A stretch of 6,285 nt of DNA from Bacteroidota bacterium (GTDB taxonomy: Bacteria; Bacteroidota; Bacteroidia; Chitinophagales; Chitinophagaceae). The DNA lies in assembly GCA_005883855.1 (NCBI GenBank), contig VBAU01000186.1, positions 1,609 to 7,893 of the forward strand, given 5' to 3'. Numbering within the stretch: position 1 is the first letter of the stretch; each line of letters starts with the position of its first letter. Position numbers and translations under genes: made by a program. This document shows, piece after piece, positions 6,091-6,285 of the stretch. The notes under the pieces were generated by a model. The model was not told the origin of the DNA and did no database searches. It saw only the letters and a list, made by a program, of their open reading frames with translations.

Positions 6091-6285
6091 GTTGTTTGAC
6101 GACGAAGGTGATCTCGATGAATATGCGAGAGATTTGGGTCAGACTTGTGCTGGGACAGAGTTGACGGTGTGATCGGGCGTTTAGAGGGTAGTAACGCCGA
6201 TATACGCAGCAATTGGGCTTGCTGGGATTTTTTAGAAGCTGTTGTGTGTCGGCTCAAAAGCTTAATGTTTTGGCGACAGTAGCGA
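6091..6285 (-). other. 5' leader of the copia element; primer binding site not clearly visible
   Basis: These 195 bases precede the gag ATG and contain no ATG in element direction, so gag is the first start available. No TGG occurs in element direction either, so a conventional primer site complementary to a tRNA CCA end is absent from the visible part. Near the right edge the plus strand reads GGCTCAAAA (6251-6259), 8 of 9 identical to GGCTCATAA as found in the initiator-Met tRNA anticodon arm. This is a weak candidate for half-tRNA priming as in Drosophila copia and yeast Ty5. Confidence 0.5.

Larger units (their letters stand above)
1097..6285 (-). mobile_element. Ty1/copia LTR retrotransposon, 3' LTR through 5' leader, 5' LTR outside window
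   Basis: On the minus strand the domain order is Gag, CCHC knuckle, aspartic protease, integrase, reverse transcriptase, RNase H. Integrase ahead of RT is the defining order of the Ty1/copia (Pseudoviridae) group. The polyprotein begins at the ATG at 6090-6088 and ends at the TAA at 1552-1550. From start codon to last sense codon there are 4,538 bases. Adding back the one base missing in gag gives a whole number of codons (1,513), a normal size for a single-ORF copia element. Three in-frame stops and one frameshift make this copy non-autonomous as read. It could still be mobilised by an intact relative if both LTRs and the primer site function. The right end of the element is not in the window, so full length and LTR identity (age) cannot be judged. 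Confidence 0.96.

Noticed and set aside
6235..6246. GAAGCTGTTGTG, 11 of 12 identical to 1101-1112 at the LTR end, as a remnant of the 5' LTR
   Set aside because: The match does not extend on either side, whereas two LTRs of one insertion should align throughout. A match of this length is plausible by chance.
1..6285. CRISPR arrays, tRNA or rRNA genes, bacterial operons or defence systems
   Set aside because: No regularly spaced repeats, no cloverleaf-like or rRNA-like sequence and no prokaryotic gene organisation were seen; both coding blocks are eukaryotic transposon families.

Overview
The window is eukaryotic repeat-derived DNA, most likely from a filamentous or chytrid-like fungus. It holds two transposon-derived blocks and no recognisable host housekeeping gene. 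The fungal call is an inference from the copia-type polyprotein style (UBN2-like Gag, zinc knuckle, DTAC protease) and from the absence of long introns. It is not proven, because copia and hAT elements also occur in plants, oomycetes and animals.

Layout. Positions 3-1054 (+) carry the C-terminal part of a hAT-superfamily transposase-like protein. It is open to the left edge, so its beginning lies outside the window, and a one-base frameshift near 572-597 breaks it. After about 40 bases without a gene comes the 3' end of a Ty1/copia LTR retrotransposon that lies on the minus strand and fills the rest of the window. In element order (right to left) it has: a 195-base leader (6285-6091); gag with UBN2-like region, RGG-rich tract and CCHC knuckle (6090-5108); protease and integrase (5107-3104); reverse transcriptase and RNase H (3103-1550); a 202-base 3' untranslated stretch; and a candidate 251-base 3' LTR (1347-1097) with near-matching TGTTG termini and a TATA box. 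The 5' LTR is not in view.

How the parts relate. Gag-Pol of the copia element was one reading frame of about 1,513 codons. Four lesions interrupt it: a one-base frameshift in gag near 5545, TAG at 5108-5110, TAG at 3104-3106 and TGA at 3026-3028. All three stops can be explained by single C-to-T (or G-to-A) transitions at conserved positions. Every catalytic residue I could locate (protease D, integrase D-D-E, RT D and YVDD, RNase H D-E-D-D) is still present, so the copy looks young but inactivated. The first stop sits exactly at the Gag/Pol boundary, where readthrough could in principle matter. The 3' LTR promoter points left, antisense into the hAT-like sequence.

I found no clearly new biological system. 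The points most worth checking are the mutation pattern, the Gag/Pol boundary stop, the missing conventional primer binding site, and the palindromes in the LTR U3 region.
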